Source: Diphasiastrum complanatum
Taxonomy: Eukaryota; Streptophyta; Lycopodiopsida; Lycopodiales; Lycopodiaceae
Direction of reading: 5' to 3'
Assembly: GCA_029204225.1 (NCBI GenBank)
Contig: CM055109.1
Location: 23,402,422 to 23,466,421, forward strand
DNA: 64,000 nt
The translations under genes and the position numbers were made by a program. Below the pieces are notes generated by a model. It did not search any database. It saw nothing but the letters and a program-made list of their open reading frames with translations, and was not told the DNA's origin. Shown here in pieces: positions 50,423-62,574 of this stretch (position 1 is the first letter of the stretch; every line of letters starts with the position of its first letter).

Positions 50423-51141
50423 ATAATGATGATCACTCTTCCTCCTCCTCTTCTACTTCTTTTAGAAAGAAAGACAAGTCAAAGTTCAAGTGCTTTTATT
50501 GTGGGATAAAAGGTCATTTTGCAAATGAATGTCATAAGAAGCAAAGTAATGAAGGTAGCAAGCAAAACAACTTTTGTACTTCTAATGAGGATCTAGATTC
50601 TTGTGATTCTCTCATGATGTGTTCTTCAAGTCTAATGTCAAGTGGAAGTGACAAGGATTCATGGTGGATAGATAGTGGATCTAGTTCACACATGACTAGT
50701 CACAAGGAGTTCTTTACTTCTTTGATCTCTTATGTTGGAACCAAGAAAGTGGTTCACATGCCAAATGGTGGTGATTGTATGATCAAAGGTATTGGCTCAA
50801 TTCCTATTTGTCTTTGTACTAATAGGAATGCAAGGCTTGACGGTGTTCTTTACATTGCTTCACTTTCAAGGAATTTGCTAAGTGTTGGTCAAATGTTAAA
50901 GAAAGGTTACAAGACAAAGTCTGTTGGGGATGTTTGCTTCATTACTAAGGGAGATGTCTTGATTGCTAGGGGCAATAGACAAGGTATACTTTACAAGCTT
51001 GATGCATTTGTTATGTCTAACAAGAGGAATGAAATGGAGTTGAAGAGGGAGTGTGAAAATTGTCAACATTTCCTAGCTAGTTTGAGGCCTAAATTGGCAA
51101 TTTTTGTACATACTTTTGGATCTAACCTTTCACACTTGTGA
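50400..51141 (+). pseudogene. Copia zinc knuckle, protease and GAG-pre segment
   Basis: In the frame one base off from gag there are NLDNDDHSSSSSSTSF, the zinc knuckle CFYCGIKGHFANECHKKQ (about 50490-50545) and the protease active site WWIDSGSSSHMTS (about 50665), which has the catalytic Asp-Ser-Gly. Next come GIGSIPICL, LDGVLYIASLSRNLLSVGQM and the start of the GAG-pre-integrase domain (GDVLIARGNRQGILYKLD). The coding part ends at about 51040, directly at the polypurine tract GAAGAGGGAG; the frame then runs into the 3' LTR and stops at 51141. No integrase, RT or RNase H is present. The frameshift to gag may be inactivating or may be a recoding site. Confidence 0.9.
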
Positions 51142-51690
51142 AAGAGGCCTAGATACTTTTATTTTAGTATATATTTCATGTTGAAGAAGTTTCGAACTTC
51201 AAGACCTTCGAAATGACACCAAAATCATGTTATTTGGACATATAGGCCGAAATTGGCTATGTTAGGTTACTGGTGCCCTAGAATTGGGTCCTAAGTTCTA
51301 GAGAGAGGAGAGAGAGTTATCTCTCTCACCTATATTAGGCTGAAATTTGTGGAGAACATGTTGGAGAAACTTATTGTATTGTTGAGAGAGATCAATAGAT
51401 CATTGTCACAGTTTCTTCCTCCATTGAGAGCATTGCTTTGTGTATTGTCTTCAAGCTTTTGTGTATGATCTTAAGAGGTTTCCAAAAGTGGTAGGTTGCT
51501 GTTGTAGGGCTGGTATGCTATTGTTTTTGGCTGCCATCAGTACCTTTTATTAGTTTCTTTTGTCTCTTGAATGCTTTGTCAAGTTCATGTGTATCAAAGG
51601 TAGCATTAGGATGCTTTGCCATTTCTAGCTTTTGTAGCTTGTTGTGCAAAGAGGGGAGTTTGGATCCATTCAAGATCCACTTTTTTCACA
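51053..51690 (+). repeat. 3' LTR of the gag-protease Copia element
   Basis: It begins TGTGAAAATTGTCAACATTT and ends TTTTTTCACA, followed by the target duplication ATCAA. Its start matches 48422-48558 and its end matches the inverted fragment at 49474-49600. Confidence 0.9.
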
Positions 51691-51695
51691 ATCAA

Positions 51696-52499
51696 TAGTA
51701 TTCAATTTAATCATAGATGAGATGGAAACCTCATTTCTACCAAGTACTTTTCCAAGGTTTAAGCTACTCTTCTAAGTCCACATCAACACTAGCCTCATCA
51801 TCAACAAAGAGCCAATTTTATTCGCTTGTGCTCACGTACCAGCATCTCGTCATAATGCTACATGTCCTCTGACATCACCTTGGCCACATCTACAATGTTT
51901 GTGGGCATCAATTCACAATGACACCCACAAACTAACTACGAATGGTACAAAACATTTTTATGATGATGACATGACACCAAAACAATTTTTCTAGCGATGA
52001 AATTTTGACGACAATTGAGCCCATTCCGAAAGTAAAACATTAGATGTAGTGGCCCAAACCTCAAGCATATGGACTTCACAAATGATCTATCCACAATATA
52101 ATGAATCTTGCCACTTCCTAAGATTGAAACACAATCTATTGAAGTCTAGAAACCTCCAAAAATAGAGATCCAATCAAAAATAGGGTTTTGACAAAATCAC
52201 AAAAAAATTGAATCTTCCAGATTTTACATGCAATTGCCAAAAATTTGATATAGAATCTTGTAGCCTCTAATGAAACCTTCCTAATGCAACAAAAATCATC
52301 CAAATCTAGTAAGCCACTTGTAAAATTGGAATTTCTCAAGTTCATAACCCTATATTGAGTTTTGACCTACAAAAGATCCAATCTACATATGCAAAAATGC
52401 TGATTTTTTAGTAAAATCAATCTAGCATGCTCTAGCATTGGTATCTCCTCCAAATGTTTGATAAATGTGGTTGATCCTTTCATAACCTAAAACACAAGA
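51696..52499 (-). other. Leader of a minus-strand non-autonomous Copia element
   Basis: From about 52120 to 52499 the sequence matches the leader at 63430-63773 (for example GAGATCCAATCAAAA.TAGGG, TTTTGACCTACAAAAGATCC and CAATCTACATATGCAA). No coding frame is conserved. The older element was apparently entered by the insertion at 48422-51690. Confidence 0.65.
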
Positions 52500-52511
52500 G
52501 CTCCGATACCA
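52500..52511 (-). promoter_or_regulatory. Copia primer-binding site
   Basis: The minus strand reads TGGTATCGGAGC immediately after the LTR end. The standard plant Copia PBS, primed by initiator Met-tRNA, is TGGTATCAGAGC; one base differs. Confidence 0.8.
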
Positions 52512-52966
<455 letters not shown>

Positions 52967-52996
52967 CTATTGATATCTTGTTTGCTTATGAAGTTC

Positions 52997-53596
52997 TTAA
53001 GCTACTTCTCTATCATACTCCACTCGAGGGTCCCTTCCAGTGTCTCTAATAATATCATTTAAATTCTCTAGGATGTACTCTGGTAACGGATCGAGAATTT
53101 TCAATTGCAACTCCGTATATTGAGTAGAAGATCCTCTTAGTTCTCTCCATACTGAATTCTCGCCCATTTCATAAACTTCGAGGGCACTACTATTAGTACT
53201 ATGTTTGATTCTAAACAACTTGTCTCCTTCTAGGAGATGTCTATGGAAATCCCTAGCGTAGATAGTGAATCCTTCAGTTCCTGTGCAGCTAGCAGAAATC
53301 GCCTGGTAGGGGTAGTTCTTGTAGCCCCAATCCAATTATGATAGTCCTGGCCCAGATCTTGTCCTAGTAGCACTTCGGAGTTGTATGAAACGTGTTGTCA
53401 ATAGAATCCATGATTCATTTACTCTAATATAGATTGATGTATTGACTATGAATCCTTCGTTGTTGATTGCAATGGCTAAGTCTCCGGTCCTTATAGCACT
53501 GATGGTGGTATCTATCGATATTAGTTCTAATGTTGCCCACCAACCAACGATCCAGACAACAGGACAATATCTCCTTGGACTCGAGATATAAGCCAT
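52997..53596 (-). pseudogene. Unrecognised ORF with one in-frame stop
   Basis: A single minus-strand frame runs from 53596 to 52997 and is broken only by one stop at 53336-53338. The N-terminal part contains WWATLELISIDTTISAIRTG, DLAIAINNEGFIVNTSIYI and RVNESW. The C-terminal part contains GYKNYPYQAISASCTGTEGF, ARDFHRHLLEGDKLFRIKH and LPEYILENLNDIIRDTG. The composition is protein-like and nearly stop-free for 200 codons, so it was probably coding. I do not recognise the family; no catalytic or membrane motif is evident. It lies just upstream (minus sense) of a Copia LTR that may have truncated it. Confidence 0.45.
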
Positions 53597-53937
53597 GTAC
53601 TAGCTATTCCTCTCATGTCTTCGTTAAGATCAATTCCCAAGATAGTATCTCTTCAAGGTTTCTCTTGTTGCTCACTCATAAGATTGGTTTGATCAAAATG
53701 TCATTAACTCTATTGGTCATTTAGATGTCTCTCAGAAGTACTAACTGAAACAGCAATCTTGGTTTGTTTACATCTCAATGGTATCTCTAATAATCTATTT
53801 CTTCATCAGATCACCAAGTCAATCTAGGATTGACTTTGCTCAAAATCAGTCATGGAAGCATAATATGTGTAGGATAGGTTGAGTATCAACTCAAGGATGA
53901 GGGTAGAAATGCTTTCTCTTGGATCATGATAGGATGC

Positions 53938-54162
53938 CTAGATAAGGATCAAGACAAAAATGTCTCGTGATCTATTGAAATCTAGGATGGGCAGAATGCA
54001 TAGGTATGTAGATTCCATTATCTCTTCAAGTCTAGTTGCTCCCAAGAGTGAAACAATTCTTTGACGGTGCATGATTTTCAGCCCAATCAATAGAACAATA
54101 TTCAAGTATGATGTGTCAGCATAGGGGATGTTAGGTCCTAGCGGAGGATTGGGACGAAACAT
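53938..54162 (-). pseudogene. Duplicated unknown ORF, copy 1
   Basis: The encoded segment MFRPNPPLGPNIPYADTSYL then LKIMHRQRIVSLLGATRLEE aligns residue by residue with the frame at 54539-54351 (MFRLNLPLGPDIPYVSTSHL ... LKVMYQQRIISILGVTRLDE). The family is unknown. It is in the same orientation as the broken ORF at 52997-53596 and could be an exon or segment of the same ancient gene. Confidence 0.45.
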
Positions 54163-54350
54163 CTTGCCGAAAGTTTGTCCTAGATTCTTGACACATCCAG
54201 ATATGATAGTCTGATTGTGATGTATTGTACTTTTCGATAGATGATATAGGGATTCTCCCTCACGTTCTCACGAAAATGTAAGAAACATATTTCACTTATC
54301 AACCTCTTTTATATCTCTTAGAAAAGCAGAATACAAATATCGTGAGAATG

Positions 54351-54539
54351 TCAATAATCAAGGATAGGTAAGATACATGGCTCTAAAGACCTCATGATTT
54401 CGTCTAGGCGTGTAACTCCTAGGATGGATATAATCCTTTGTTGATACATCACCTTTAAACCCATCAGTATCGTGATGTTCAAGTGTGATGTACTGACATA
54501 GGGTATGTCCGGTCCTAATGGAAGATTTAACCGAAACAT
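54351..54539 (-). pseudogene. Duplicated unknown ORF, copy 2
   Basis: It is a homologue of the frame at 54162-53938 but in a different reading frame relative to it (offset 377 bp). The nucleotide sequences have diverged while the peptide stays similar and stop-free over about 50 residues, as expected if both were once under protein-level constraint. Function unknown. Confidence 0.45.
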
Positions 54540-54599
54540 CTCTAGATTAAAGTCAATTCTTTAAAAATGTCTTGATTAAAGATAGTACCTTGACTTGAT

Positions 54600-56778
54600 A
54601 AGTTTTAGATCTCACACTCGCTCTCTTTATGCAAAGTGTTGTATGTCAATTCCTAAAGATCAATGCTTTGTATCCTCAAACAATAGGTAGAGGTTTTATC
54701 AAGACTTACTCAAAGACGATGAAACTTTTTCTTGTCTTTTTTGGTTCAACACTACTATTAGGAAAGGGAACGCATGTTCATATTCCTCTTTTGATTTTCT
54801 TATAACAAAGAACATTCCTAAACATAGATTTATTCTTCAAGTAATTTGACAAAGAAAACTTGATTCTAGTGTGGTGTACAACCGCCAAGCCATCTCGGTT
54901 TCCAGATGTTTGATAGTGAGTGACCAAGAACCATATATTCCAACAAGATATCCTGGTCAGTATGGAACTAGATGAGAAATATGCCAGTGGATTAATTTCT
55001 AGCTCGTACTGGTGTATTCCAACCACATTGAGTATAGAACCTTCTCCTATATTCCAAGGAGAGAGAGTGAAAACCCATGTTTAGCATGAGAAGACATATA
55101 TAACACTTTTCTTTTCAAACTCTATGCTCAATGATGACTTCGATATGATGATTCACTAAGCACTTCTAGAAAGCAAATCGAACCGTTTATAATTCAAAGA
55201 AAAGGAATTCTGGCCAATTACTCAAGATGTACTCTCAGTCTGACTTTCCCAATAGAAAACATCCCATGCTTATCTTTAAGAAGTACTTCTCAAACCATGG
55301 AATTACAAAAGATCACAACTTACGGTTCTTTATGCAATTTTTAAGAAGAATATTCCAAGGCATACAGAAAACCCAACAATTTCACTAATGACATTGTTGA
55401 TCATTAAGTTATGACAACCAAGGCAATGAAACTGGCTTTGAGAAAAAGAAATACCTAGAAATGCTAGACGATCCCTTGTCCTTTCGACCCGCCAAGAAAT
55501 ATGAGACCGAGAACTACCTCCTTCTAGAATTTAAACCATCTCGGTAATTTGGCTTTGGAAACTTTTGGCTTTCTAGTGTCTCTCCTTGAATTTGCAAGAA
55601 CCTTTGAATTGGACTCGTTTACTCTCAAATGATGCTTGCTACCCTAAATTGATGAGGATTGATATGCATTTCCTCCTGCCATTCCCATAATGAATTGCTA
55701 CTCTACCAGTGGCACTCAATCCACAAATGGTGTTCAACAGAGAGTGACCTCTCATACATGTGACTGGCAATGAATAGTTCTACTCCTTAAGAGAAGCGAT
55801 CCACAGTGGTAGAAAATTTGTGAAGTCAAAACTACATTGGTGGATTAGCGATGGACCTAGACTCTCATCATGACGTCTTGGTAATGAAATTCCGCTCACG
55901 GGATGAGCTGTATGTAGCGATGAAGTGGGCTCAATGAACTGCCATTCTGCTTTTGAAAGATTGATGTTTGACAAACAAAAGTTGCTTCATAACTTCAACT
56001 GGCAACAGAGGTGTTGCACTTCAAGAATTGAGATTAGTAACTGAGAAAATGGTGCTTCATAGCAATGATTTCAATTTGATCACTACCATAGAATTGGCTT
56101 CTTGACCGTCATCATAAGTGTGCTCAAGTTCGTAGAAAACAACAAAGGTGTGTTGCCTTAACAGTGCACTCAAGTGTGCCCTCTCAAGGCAGCGGCCATC
56201 TACAAGCAAGAGAAATGCTCATATTGGCTAGCAATCCAAAAAGTTGTTAGCTGCCAATTGAAGTGTGAGAGGTTGCTCCTCTGCTAGCAATGGACAACAG
56301 GCTCAACATTGATGAAGTAATGACTCTTAGTGGTAATTTTGTCCCAGCTTTGGACATTAGCTCAACGATGGACCATAGCTTATTGAAATGAGGAATCTGT
56401 CTCAGAGGCAGAGCTTTAATATTGTTCTCAATAACAAAAGCGATTTCGATCAATGGAAGGAAGTCCAACAAGAAAATCTCCAAACAACCTCTCATTTCTT
56501 GAATCTCTATCCTCATCCATGATGGAATATTATAAGCACACAATAAAAGAAGAGTAAACATTCAAGAGCGTGACATATCAATTAACAAACTCATTCATAA
56601 AAATCAATCTCTCAACAATTGAATGAATCTCCACACATAGAATCACTCTCAATAGTAAGCCTTCAAAATCATGAGATTAAATCGTCATGAAACTCAATCT
56701 ATAGGATGACTCTCTTTTACAAGGAAAACCCCCAAGTATATGTAGGAGATGGGGAGGACTTGCCATCTTGGAATGATG
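54600..56778. other. No gene recognised
   Basis: Minus-strand frames at 55026-54778 and 56561-56247 are open but have no identifiable domain. They may belong to the same decayed locus as the ORFs at 53-54.5 kb. Confidence 0.35.
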
Positions 56779-56908
56779 CCAAAATGGAGGTTAGCCCATA
56801 ATCACACCACTAAGACTTTCTTTCCCTTGCTCCATGTGTTTTCCCAAAATGGAGGTTAGCCCATAATCACACCACTAAGACTTTCTTTCCCTTGCTCCAT
56901 GTGTTTTC
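56779..56908. repeat. Perfect 65-bp tandem duplication
   Basis: The unit CCAAAATGGAGGTTAGCCCA through CTCCATGTGTTTTC occurs at 56779-56843 and again at 56844-56908 without any difference seen, so it is recent. Confidence 0.95.
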
Positions 56909-57023
56909 GTCACCTTTCTTTCATTACCAAGTACTTGTGCATGGGGGTCTTGCATGCCATTGCACCACATCTTGACTTAGCACTTTTGAAGGAACAATAA
57001 GATTAGGCCCCTTGTACTTTCTG

Positions 57024-57121
57024 AATCAACAATAATTCAACCACAACTCTTTCTTTTGAGGAAAAAAGATTAAATCAACAATAAATTCAACCACAACTCT
57101 TCCTTTTGAGGAAAAAATAGA
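57024..57121. repeat. 49-bp tandem duplication
   Basis: The two units begin AATCAACAATAA and continue ATTCAACCACAACTCTT.CTT then TTGAGGAAAAAA. They differ at a few bases. Confidence 0.9.
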
Positions 57122-58079
57122 AAACAAGAAGAGCATGAGAAAGTCACTCCTTCGCTTGCTATGCCAAATGGCTTGTTCATGCGATCATGTATGGACCACT
57201 CGAAATTTGATAAAGAATGTTCAGAAATCACTATCAACACTCAACATAGCACTATATTGACCATAACTACATGATCTCAACAAAAGCAGGGTGTGTAATG
57301 CCTTCTTGATAAACGTACACATTTGTTACAATTAGTCACAATACAATAAATTATTAAAATCCATGTAGAAATGGAATAAGAGATATAACACAAAAAAAAA
57401 TGATTTTGCAAAAAAAAAATGCTAAACAAAAGATTGATACCTCACATTCAAGCCATTAGCCTCACTTTCAAATTTCTCAATTTCCCTCAAAGTTGTCCTT
57501 TTAAGAATCAAAATCTTACATCGACCTATCTGGATCTCCTCATTCCATTCCATGTGTTGGTGGACCCATAACAACCCAATCTCTATTAACAAGAATCATC
57601 ATGCAAAGATCCAAGTTGGTCAAACTTAAAAATCAGACTAGAATACAGACTATAGACTACTTGATGATGAAAAATGCAAACTCTATCATATATTCACTTG
57701 ATCGATTTGTTGATGATAGCAAATCAATGATCATTACTTGAAAGTATAAGATTGAATCTACTTAATCTACTAGAGCCATCCTATAGTAGATAACAGTCAT
57801 TATTTACAGTAAATCTATGTACAAAGTAGGGTAACTGTCACATTGCACAAAGTTTTGTAATTTCTAGTTAGTTAAGACATTGCTCATCTTGGAATAGGAC
57901 ATTGCTCATATTTCGAAATCCGACATATACACAAAACCAATAACAATATTGTGATAAATTGCAATAATATATATATATTGAAAGTGTATATCAATGTATC
58001 ACAAAATTGCTGCTTTCACATTTCTCTAATTTACGATAGACGAACTAAAATTATATTAAAAACCTAATCTACTCGTCGT
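57122..58079. other. No gene recognised
   Basis: AT-rich sequence with short frames only; a short (TA)n tract lies near 57969. Confidence 0.5.
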
Positions 58080-58379
58080 CGTCTTGACGTCCACTCTGCA
58101 TGAAAACAAGCAAACAAGACACATTAGTATTTATTGCTTGATCATACTAATGGTTAAGAGTGAACACGTATGTGTTTCCAGTTTATCGACTAATGTCTTG
58201 TATGATTCCCTGAAGGCAAAGTCGTACTCTTCCTTGGTTGGTAGACGACCATAATCCACCAACTATCCATTCAATTTAGGTTGGAATTAGTTTAGGGCTA
58301 GGTTGGAATAGCTAGTCATAATGCATGTTAAAAAAGAAAATCATATGAAATCAAAGAAAAACTATAAGAGTAGTTTAGA

Positions 58380-58960
58380 TTCACTTACCATGCTTGCTTG
58401 CAAGCCCGCCTTTCCGCTCGAGCCCAACTTAAGGTTGCCTATTCCATGCATCCTAGTGGTTGCGACATCTCTTTGAATCTTGTATTTATCTAGTGTTTTT
58501 TCATCATTTTTTACAGTGTTCCAATCTGCCCTTGAACACCATTGGGGTTTCAATAACCCATTCCTATAATGTCATTATGCTGTATCACGGCGATGTCTTA
58601 TCCATAAGCTCGTATGCTTATGAATTTTCTTCTAGTCGAATTCCTCTTCTTGTGGGAATTCGTCATGAAGGGTACCAATAACTTGTCACATAGGTTCGTT
58701 AGATTGTTTGGACCATTTCATAAACAATCTATCGCCAAAATGGCGTTGGCATAGGGAATGCAATCGGTCCATAACCACCCTCCCTTTATAGTTGGCGATT
58801 ATGTTCCCTTGAGGATCCACGTCATAATAAGGATTCGTGGATGACTCTTCGGTAGGGGCGGAAGCTGCGGTGCTTGTGAGGTACCACCCTCGACATCTTG
58901 GCTAAGCATACTTTGCAATTGTGTTTTTTGCTCAAGAGTTAGCAATGCATACAAATTTGA
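58380..58960 (-). pseudogene. Possible En/Spm-type plant transposase remnant
   Basis: Minus-strand reading gives, with stops, YKGRVVMDRLHSLCQRHFGD, WSKQSNEPM and then the better preserved LKPQWCSRADWNTVKNDEKT, LDKYKIQRDVATTRMHGIGN and LKLGSSGKAGLQAS. The pattern W..(V/L)......W followed by K..K.QR......H..G resembles the conserved C-terminal block of plant Ptta/En/Spm transposase proteins. The match is by pattern only, and the frame has several stops, so the assignment is tentative. It could also be an unrelated decayed gene. Confidence 0.35.
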
Positions 58961-59430
58961 AACATAATCTTCCGATCTCTTGCCACTGCTAGGGACCCCA
59001 CCCCGATATGATTACTACATTCATAAACATACAATATATTACAATAAACCTTAATATATTGAAATGAAGTAGAAAAATGAAAATCAACTACAAAACTTTA
59101 ATGCATATTAGAGTCAAACTTTCATACCAGTGATAACAAAAAAAAAGGATAGATGCGAGTTTATAATCCGCAACAAAATGCAAAAGAATCATATAAGAAT
59201 CCATGTATAAGAATCAAAACATGAGAATCATACAATAATATGCATATAGGAATCAGGCTATCTAAATATCGAAAGATAAGAATCAACATATTTTAAGCCA
59301 TAAAATTTAGAGTAGTGGTTAGATAGATAAGTTCAAATTTATTACGGTCCTTTTTTAACCCAAATTTTCCATTGTACTTAATCACCAATTTTAAATGAGA
59401 GAGTAAGTTAGTTGTAATGGCATACTTTGA
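58961..59430. other. No gene recognised
   Basis: AT-rich sequence with no supported feature. Confidence 0.5.
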
Positions 59431-59437
59431 TGTTCTT

Positions 59438-59490
59438 TGCTCTTCCTCCTTGTGGAGTGTTCTTGTTCTTCCTCCTTGTGGAGTGTGTTG
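59438..59490. repeat. 26-27 bp tandem duplication
   Basis: CTTCCTCCTTGTGGAGTGT occurs twice in tandem, apparently near the end of a Copia LTR. Confidence 0.85.
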
Positions 59491-59568
59491 CTTCCGCTGG
59501 TTTGGAATCTGTGTTTGCAGGTGATGACTATCAAGGTGTGGATCGTCGCTCCTGGTGTTCCAACATAA

Positions 59569-59580
59569 TGGTATTAGAGC
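59569..59580 (+). promoter_or_regulatory. Copia primer-binding site
   Basis: TGGTATTAGAGC is one base off the Met-tRNA-type Copia PBS and follows a stretch that looks like an LTR end. It implies a plus-strand Copia 5' LTR ending near 59568, but no gag follows, so only the 5' end of that element is left. Confidence 0.6.
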
Positions 59581-60363
<783 letters not shown>

Positions 60364-60374
60364 TCACAAATCTA

Positions 60375-60515
60375 AGATTCATTTACCATCAAACACTATC
60401 TATTCAAACACTTAACACTTAACAATAACTAATCAAACACTTAACATTGTTTATTCAAACACTTAACACTATCTATTCAAACACTTAAACTTAACACTAT
60501 ATATTCAAACACTTA
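60375..60515. repeat. Degenerate tandem repeat of TATTCAAACACTTAACACT
   Basis: Six or so units of about 19-27 bp follow the CT array, each containing TCAAACACTTA. Confidence 0.85.
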
Positions 60516-61136
60516 TCTTTCCTCTCTTCACTTTCTTTCACAAAAACAAACAAAACAAACTTTATCTTTCAAAAATAAAGCAAAACATAAAATTCAAAAG
60601 CTTTCAATATCTTCAAGCACCAACGTCTAAGCACCAAAAGCATGGACTGATCTTCAAGAATCGCAATAATCGCTCCAAACTTGCCTTCAATTGCTCCAAC
60701 CTACACAAAAGAAAGTGAGAAGAAAGACGCTGAATCATGCAAATTCAGAAAAAACAACCAGACGTCAAATTCCGATGTGTTCCAAACATGTCGGAATTCG
60801 ATGTTCGTGTCGGCCCAGGCTTGGACTTCAGAGGTCAGACGTCATGGACATGCTTTTGGATTGTTGACGTGGATGTCGAAATCTGATGTCCTTTGGATTC
60901 CAACATCCACGTCAGATGACACGTAATTTTTTTTAAAAAGTGTTCCATGCCATATCCACGTCAGGCTGTTAGATTCCGACATGCTAGATTCTGACGTCCA
61001 CTTTAAAAATTGGTTGCCGCCACAATTTTCCGATCATGAGAGCTCCGATTTTGGAAATTTTACATGGACGTCGGATTTTGACGCGTCGAATTGCGAGGGA
61101 TTCTAAAATTTTAAAAATCCATCAAATGCCCTTGTT
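60516..61136. other. No gene; recurrent GACGT/ATTCCGAC motifs
   Basis: Between about 60740 and 61090 the short motifs TCCGA(C/T), GACGTC and CCACGTCAG recur many times in both orientations. No coding frame is supported. Confidence 0.4.
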
Positions 61137-61903
61137 GGAATCTGCACAATATGTTATTGTGTTGTAGAGCTTGAATGCCTTGTGATCTGGAGAATAGCCA
61201 ATGAAGATCAACTTTTTGTTGGTGTCGTCCAACTTTTTTCTTAGATCAATAGGGTTCTGAGTGTAGGCAATGCATCCAAACACTCAAATATGCTTGAGTG
61301 ATGGCTTCGATCCTATCCACACCTCATAAGGTGTTTGCCATTTAGGGCCTTAGTGATGGATCGATTTTATAGATAGGCAGCTATAGTAATAGCTTCTGTT
61401 CAAAATTTCTTAGGAAGAGAGGCATGGGCCAACATGCTCTTGGCACTTTTGATGAGTGTTCGATTCTTCCTCTCAGTTATACCATTAGACTGAGGTGAGT
61501 AGTTGGTTGTGTATTGCTGATGTATTCCATTGGCCTTGCGGAAGTCCTTGAATTCGGTGGAGATCAATTATCCCCCTCCATAAGTACGTAGAGCCTTGAC
61601 CTTTCTCTGGGACTGATTTTCTATAGATGCCTTGAATTGTTTGAAGAACTTGAAAGCTTTAGATTGGCTCTTCATAGAAATAGATGATAGTTTGTCGAGA
61701 GAAATCATCAATAGAAGTTAGAAAATAAATAGCTCCCCTTGTCGAAATAGTCTGCATTGACCACAAATGTCGCTATGTACAAGCTCAAGTAAACCCCTAG
61801 AAGTATGAAGTGAATCAGAGATGAAAGGACTTCTAGCATGCTTACTAATAATACATCTTACACATGGAGAAGTTGGTTTGCTAACAGAAGGAAGATCTTG
61901 CAC
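61137..61903 (-). pseudogene. Copia integrase fragment, degenerate
   Basis: The minus-strand frame 61903-61718 carries the end of the integrase zinc finger and the start of the catalytic core: CVRCIISKHARSPF and LLELVHSDICG, with the first catalytic Asp in HSDI. Downstream, in broken frames, KPSLKHI then FGCIAYTQNPIDLRKKLDD and FIGYSPDHKAFKLYN (about 61290-61150) are the conserved C-terminal integrase block. Stops and shifts occur throughout. On the high side it is cut at about 61925, where the non-autonomous element at 61940-63931 begins. Confidence 0.88.
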
Positions 61904-61939
61904 TAGATTCTGAGTTGAGCGTGGCTATTTTTCGAATAA

Positions 61940-62571
61940 TATGAAAGATTTCAGATCAATTTAGATCCAAATCTAAAAAATGATCTTGGGTTAGAAAGAC
62001 AACAACTCACCAATCTAGCCAATGTAGAAAAACCAATATCTACACTATAAATGAGATGCAAACTCTAATAGATCTTGATCAAACATGAATCAAAACATAA
62101 AATAAATTTGTTTTCTATACAAAAATAATAAGCTATTGTATTTCACACTTGTGGATCTGAAGATAGCATTTAATAAACATTCTATACACAAGATAGCACA
62201 AGTATAGTGAACCAATGGATAGTAGAACCCAAGAGAACCATGTATAAGCATGAATGCGATAAGAGGGAGATAGAATGTCTCCTCTTCCCACAAGTTACAT
62301 CCTTTTATAACAAGTCCAAACCTGATTTCAAACTTTGGTTTTCCTCCATAATGAAAAACCCTACTATTATTGTGACTAGATTCAATGTCTCTACTACTCA
62401 AATTGAATATCTCCAAAACTCGTGTTCTACAATTTTCAAAAGTGTTTATTCAAATGATTTTAGACCAATATAAGTTTGAAAAGTCAAACTCTAAGTCTAC
62501 TATAAAATTGGCCTCAATTGCCATATAAACAAATGTAGCAAATTTGACTAAACTAGTTGAAATCTCTCACA
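61940..62571 (-). repeat. 3' LTR of the 62-kb non-autonomous Copia
   Basis: On the minus strand it starts TGTGAGAGATTTCAACTAG after the polypurine tract TAAAGAGGGAG (62582-62572). It ends near 61940 at a degenerate TCTTTCATA. Its last 145 bp match the 5' LTR copy at 63786-63931. Confidence 0.88.
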
Positions 62572-62574
62572 CTC

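Larger units (their letters stand above)
48417..51695 (+). mobile_element. Non-autonomous gag-protease Copia element with target duplication
   Basis: The element spans 48422-51690 and is flanked by a perfect 5-bp duplication, ATCAA (48417-48421 and 51691-51695). It has the start of a 5' LTR, a gag gene, a protease, a polypurine tract and a complete 3' LTR. It lacks integrase, RT and RNase H altogether, so it belongs to the class of elements that encode capsid and protease but borrow the enzymes. The 5' LTR and leader are rearranged (see separate entries). Confidence 0.88.

Noticed and set aside
52997-54539. Integrated plant virus movement or coat protein
   Set aside because: Considered for the unknown ORFs, but no characteristic motif was recognised and no viral RT or protease lies nearby.
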